DNA of 64,000 nucleotides, from positions 196,493 through 260,492 of the forward strand of contig NVVR01000001.1 of NCBI GenBank assembly GCA_002733415.1, written 5' to 3'. Positions 62,001 through 64,000 of the stretch are shown one piece after another. Under the pieces are notes generated by a model, which ran no database searches, was not told the origin of the DNA, and saw only the letters and a program-made list of their open reading frames with translations. Made by a program: the position numbers and the translations under genes. Each line of letters begins with the position of its first letter. Within the stretch, counting starts at the first letter, position 1. Origin of the DNA: Kordia sp. Lineage in GTDB: Bacteria; Bacteroidota; Bacteroidia; Flavobacteriales; Flavobacteriaceae.

Positions 62001-64000
62001 TATGACCCAAATAATGCCTTAGATGGGCTTTTTGAAACTAATCCGCAAGATAACTGGGCAGGGATAACACGCCAATTGACTACCACGGACTTTGAACAAT
62101 CAAACGTTGAGTTTATGGAGTTTTGGGTGCAAGATCCATATTATGATAATGTAGAATTAGTTTCTACAGGAGGAAAATTAACGATAAATTTAGGGAGTGT
62201 TTCTGAAGATATTTTAAGAGATGGGCGGAAATTATATGAAAATGGATTGCCTGAAGATGGTTCTGTTTTGCCTACAGATGTAACGAGTACACCTTGGGGG
62301 AATGTTCCGACAAATCAAGCGTTGATTTATGCCTTTGATTCAGAAGGAGCCGCGAGAACAAATCAAGATGTTGGTCTAGATGGGTTGATTGATAGTAAAG
62401 AAGGGGCAGTTTACACCGTAAATGCGTCATCAGATGATCCTGCAGGAGATAACTATGTATATTATTTAAATACTCCGGGTACTATTTTAGAACGTTATTA
62501 TAATTATAATGGTACAGAAGGGAATTCTCCGGTAAGTGTTTCTGACACAAATAGAGGCTCTACTACATTGCCAGATGTTGAGGATTTGAATAGAGATAAT
62601 ACCATGAATACCATAGATAGTTATTATCAATATGAATTGGATATTACTCCCGGAATGGATTTAAACTCAAATTTCGTTAGAGATATTAAAACAAGAAATG
62701 TATCGTTGCCCAATGGTACGACAAAAGGAGTGCGATGGATTCAGTTTAGAGTGCCGCTTAGAGGTGCACATGCGCAGTCAGTTAACGGTATAAGTGATTT
62801 TAGATCAATACGATTTATGCGTATGTTTTTAAGTGATTTTAATGAAGATGTAGTACTTCGTTTTGGAACATTGGAGTTAGTAAGAGGAGACTGGAGAACA
62901 TACACGCAATCCTTAGAAGGTACAGATGATCCAGTAGACGACCCAACTTCTTTTGAAGTAGGGGCTGTAAATACTCAAGAAAACCCTAGTTATGTAATGC
63001 CTCCAGGAATTGAGTTGGAAGAGATCTTTAGTAATAATTCGGTGTTGCGTCAAAATGAACAGTCTTTATCAGTTCGTGTAAATGAATTAGAGGTGAAAGA
63101 TTCAAGAGCGGTGTATAAAAACATCAGTATAGACATGTTGCAGTTTAAAAAAATGCGAATGTTTATCCATGCTGAAAATTTTTCTGATGCTGAAATACTT
63201 GGAGATAGGGATTTAGCTGCTTTTATTCGTATGGGTGGGGATTTAATCAATAACTATTACCAAATAGAAGTTCCGTTAAGGCCGTCTGTTGCTAGTGTAT
63301 CGGCAACTGAAGTTTGGCCAGTTGAAAATGAAATAGATTTACAATTAGATATCTTAAAACAAATAAAAGCATCAAGGATATCAGCTTCTGTATTTGAAAC
63401 AAGTATAAAGTATATTGATGTGCATAAAGATTCTGGTGAATTTATTCCTGTAACTTTGGATGGTGATGATCTGCCTACTACTACAATAGGGTCAGATATT
63501 AGGTATAGAATAGCAATAAAAGGGAATCCTAGTTTAGGGAGTATTCGTAATTTAATGCTTGGAGTAAAAAACAATAGCAATACCCTTGTAAGTGGAGAAG
63601 TGTGGTTTAATGAATTGCGTTTATCTGATATGGATAATAAAGGAGGCTGGGCAGCATTGTTAAGTGCCGATGCTAATATTGCTGACTTTGCTACAGTGTC
63701 TGCTTCTGGTAAAAGAAGCACTATAGGTTTTGGTTCGTTAGAGCAAGGGCCAAATGAACGAAGTAGAGATGATGTAAAACAATATGATGTTGTAACAAAC
63801 TTAAACATCGGGCAGTTGTTACCTAAAAAATGGGGGATTAAAATACCATTTAATTATGGGGTTGGAGAAGAGGTAATTACACCTAAATATGACCCGTTGT
63901 ATCAAGATTTAGAATTACAAACTATTATAGATCAAGATCCAGATAATGAAGATTTCTATAAAGAACGTGCAGAAGACTATACAAAAAGAAAAAGTATCAA
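59100..64000 (+). CDS. sprA: T9SS outer-membrane translocon SprA, 3' part beyond the right edge
   Basis: SprA is the giant barrel through which T9SS cargo crosses the outer membrane, also needed for gliding. From the ATG at 59100 the frame stays open to the edge, about 1633 residues; full proteins are about 2400. A signal peptide (about 1-21, ending VFAQDP) is followed by the SprA N-terminal domain. Checks at the frame: FGVKTELQFGKTTVTAIYSE (about 244-263), KLAWYGIDPIFYSNQ (about 900) and VMPPGIELEEIF (about 1300) all match the family. The two T9SS-tailed proteins in this window are possible cargo. The C-terminus is missing here. Confidence 0.95.
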   Translation, partial: MSILAQRIFGVLVLVSAIVFAQDPIAQDSIIQPQTGYNLGQLNVPNPISITSKYTYDPFTDRYIYTESIGDFNINYPVILTPKEYEKLVLQEYIKGYYKTKLDALEGKKDGSEEAQKNLLPEFYVNSSFFESIFGGNTIEVIPQGYVSMDIGFLYSKQDNPVLSPQNKSSFTFDFDQQISLSMLGKVGKRLQITANYDTESVFDFQNQIKLEYTPTEDDIIRKIEVGNVSLPLNSTLITGAQSLFGVKTELQFGKTTVTAIYSEQKSERKSVTAEGGGVLEEFELFALDYDESRHFFLSQYFRNKYDIALQEYPIIRSNVQITRLEVWVTNRNNTVNNVRNIVALQDLGEVTNLGESAVTITAGLNSYPDNSNNNLNPETIGSGSVLTAQIRDIATVQQGFGALSAIVSEGTDYSKLENARKLTENSEYNYNQQLGYLSLNQRLTNDEVLAVAYQFTVGGKVYQVGEFATDGVDATTTDTDAVTGDVLVTNQSLVLKMLKSNLTNVSEPVWDLMMKNVYALGAYQLSQESFKLDILYTDPSPVNFISEVPGTPLPSDVELTTLLQVFDLDKLNANNDPQQGGDGFFDFYPGITVNTNNGSVFFTKVEPFGEYLFEKLRIDGSEDYDDDMDLTETELLSYNPNQKKYVYKNLYVSTKTVAAEEADKNKFQLKGRYKSSGGGGISIGAFNVPRGSVTVTAGGRQLVEGVDYTVDYQLGRVQILDEALKASGTPIDISVENNAVFGQQSKRFAGINVEHKFNDNFQIGGTFLNLKEKPLTQKANLGYEPINNTIVGFNGNYSTEVPFLTRLVNKLPNIDTDVPSNISVRGEFAYLLPGSPKQTKQNGEATTYVDDFEAAQSAIDVKAPLSWKLSSIPNGHAPLQTGEEPIPNDDLTAGFRRAKLAWYGIDPIFYSNQKPSGVSDDDISTLETRRVFINEVIDQDIATGQTTVLQTLDLAYYPNQRGPYNNYDPNNALDGLFETNPQDNWAGITRQLTTTDFEQSNVEFMEFWVQDPYYDNVELVSTGGKLTINLGSVSEDILRDGRKLYENGLPEDGSVLPTDVTSTPWGNVPTNQALIYAFDSEGAARTNQDVGLDGLIDSKEGAVYTVNASSDDPAGDNYVYYLNTPGTILERYYNYNGTEGNSPVSVSDTNRGSTTLPDVEDLNRDNTMNTIDSYYQYELDITPGMDLNSNFVRDIKTRNVSLPNGTTKGVRWIQFRVPLRGAHAQSVNGISDFRSIRFMRMFLSDFNEDVVLRFGTLELVRGDWRTYTQSLEGTDDPVDDPTSFEVGAVNTQENPSYVMPPGIELEEIFSNNSVLRQNEQSLSVRVNELEVKDSRAVYKNISIDMLQFKKMRMFIHAENFSDAEILGDRDLAAFIRMGGDLINNYYQIEVPLRPSVASVSATEVWPVENEIDLQLDILKQIKASRISASVFETSIKYIDVHKDSGEFIPVTLDGDDLPTTTIGSDIRYRIAIKGNPSLGSIRNLMLGVKNNSNTLVSGEVWFNELRLSDMDNKGGWAALLSADANIADFATVSASGKRSTIGFGSLEQGPNERSRDDVKQYDVVTNLNIGQLLPKKWGIKIPFNYGVGEEVITPKYDPLYQDLELQTIIDQDPDNEDFYKERAEDYTKRKSI

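Noticed and set aside
63257..63808. 183-residue minus-strand frame in sprA
   Set aside because: The plus-strand SprA frame is intact and conserved across it.

Overview
The window is chromosomal DNA of a marine-type Flavobacteriaceae bacterium (phylum Bacteroidota). The evidence is: high A+T content; promoters of the Bacteroidota type (TAnnTTTG at -7, sometimes TTG 19-20 bases upstream) and no Shine-Dalgarno pattern; an alternative complex III (ActABCDEF) operon ending in cytochrome oxidase genes; two proteins with type IX secretion (T9SS) sorting tails plus the T9SS translocon gene sprA; and flavobacterial families such as the THC0290_0291-like outer-membrane protein and choice-of-anchor L lipoproteins. 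No phage, plasmid, transposase, CRISPR array or rRNA was seen. The only RNA gene found is tRNA-Leu(CAA).

Layout. 1-2.5 kb: pth (cut by the left edge), rplY and prs on the minus strand, then tRNA-Leu. 2.7-10.2 kb: a secreted NTF2-like protein, a flavoprotein, then an isoprenoid/lipid group (diphosphomevalonate decarboxylase, mevalonate kinase, UbiA-type prenyltransferase), a decayed locus, and an RluB-type pseudouridine synthase whose catalytic aspartate is glycine. 10.4-15.9 kb: a hydrolase and an MbnP / MbnH-like diheme peroxidase / AraC regulator / YHYH-T9SS group that probably handles copper at the cell surface. 16-23.8 kb, minus strand: membrane glycosyltransferases, an MBL-fold lipoprotein, a polyferredoxin and its FAD partner. 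23.9-26.1 kb: a glycosidase, a HopJ-family protein and an M50 peptidase.

26.2-34.9 kb, all minus strand: an arsenosugar-biosynthesis cluster (TIGR04283 glycosyltransferase, DUF547 lipoprotein, PiT transporter, ArsM, nucleoside phosphorylase, a DM13/T9SS surface protein, TIGR04282 glycosyltransferase, rhodanese, radical-SAM ArsS, AhpD-like protein). 35-37.7 kb: a YgiQ radical-SAM protein and a SPOR protein flanking an intergenic region full of repeats. 38-49.3 kb: the actABCDEF-coxBA respiratory operon, carrying electrons from quinol through cytochrome c to O2. 49.4-53.4 kb: single genes for surface or stress functions. 53.8-64 kb: ruvB, queG, maeB, ruvA and the first two thirds of sprA.

The most unusual layer is repetitive. 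At least three families of dispersed palindromic repeats occupy intergenic DNA. One copy lies in frame inside the TIGR04283 glycosyltransferase gene, another supplies the last codons of the M50 peptidase, and an eight-unit heptamer array contains the stop codon of the SPOR gene.
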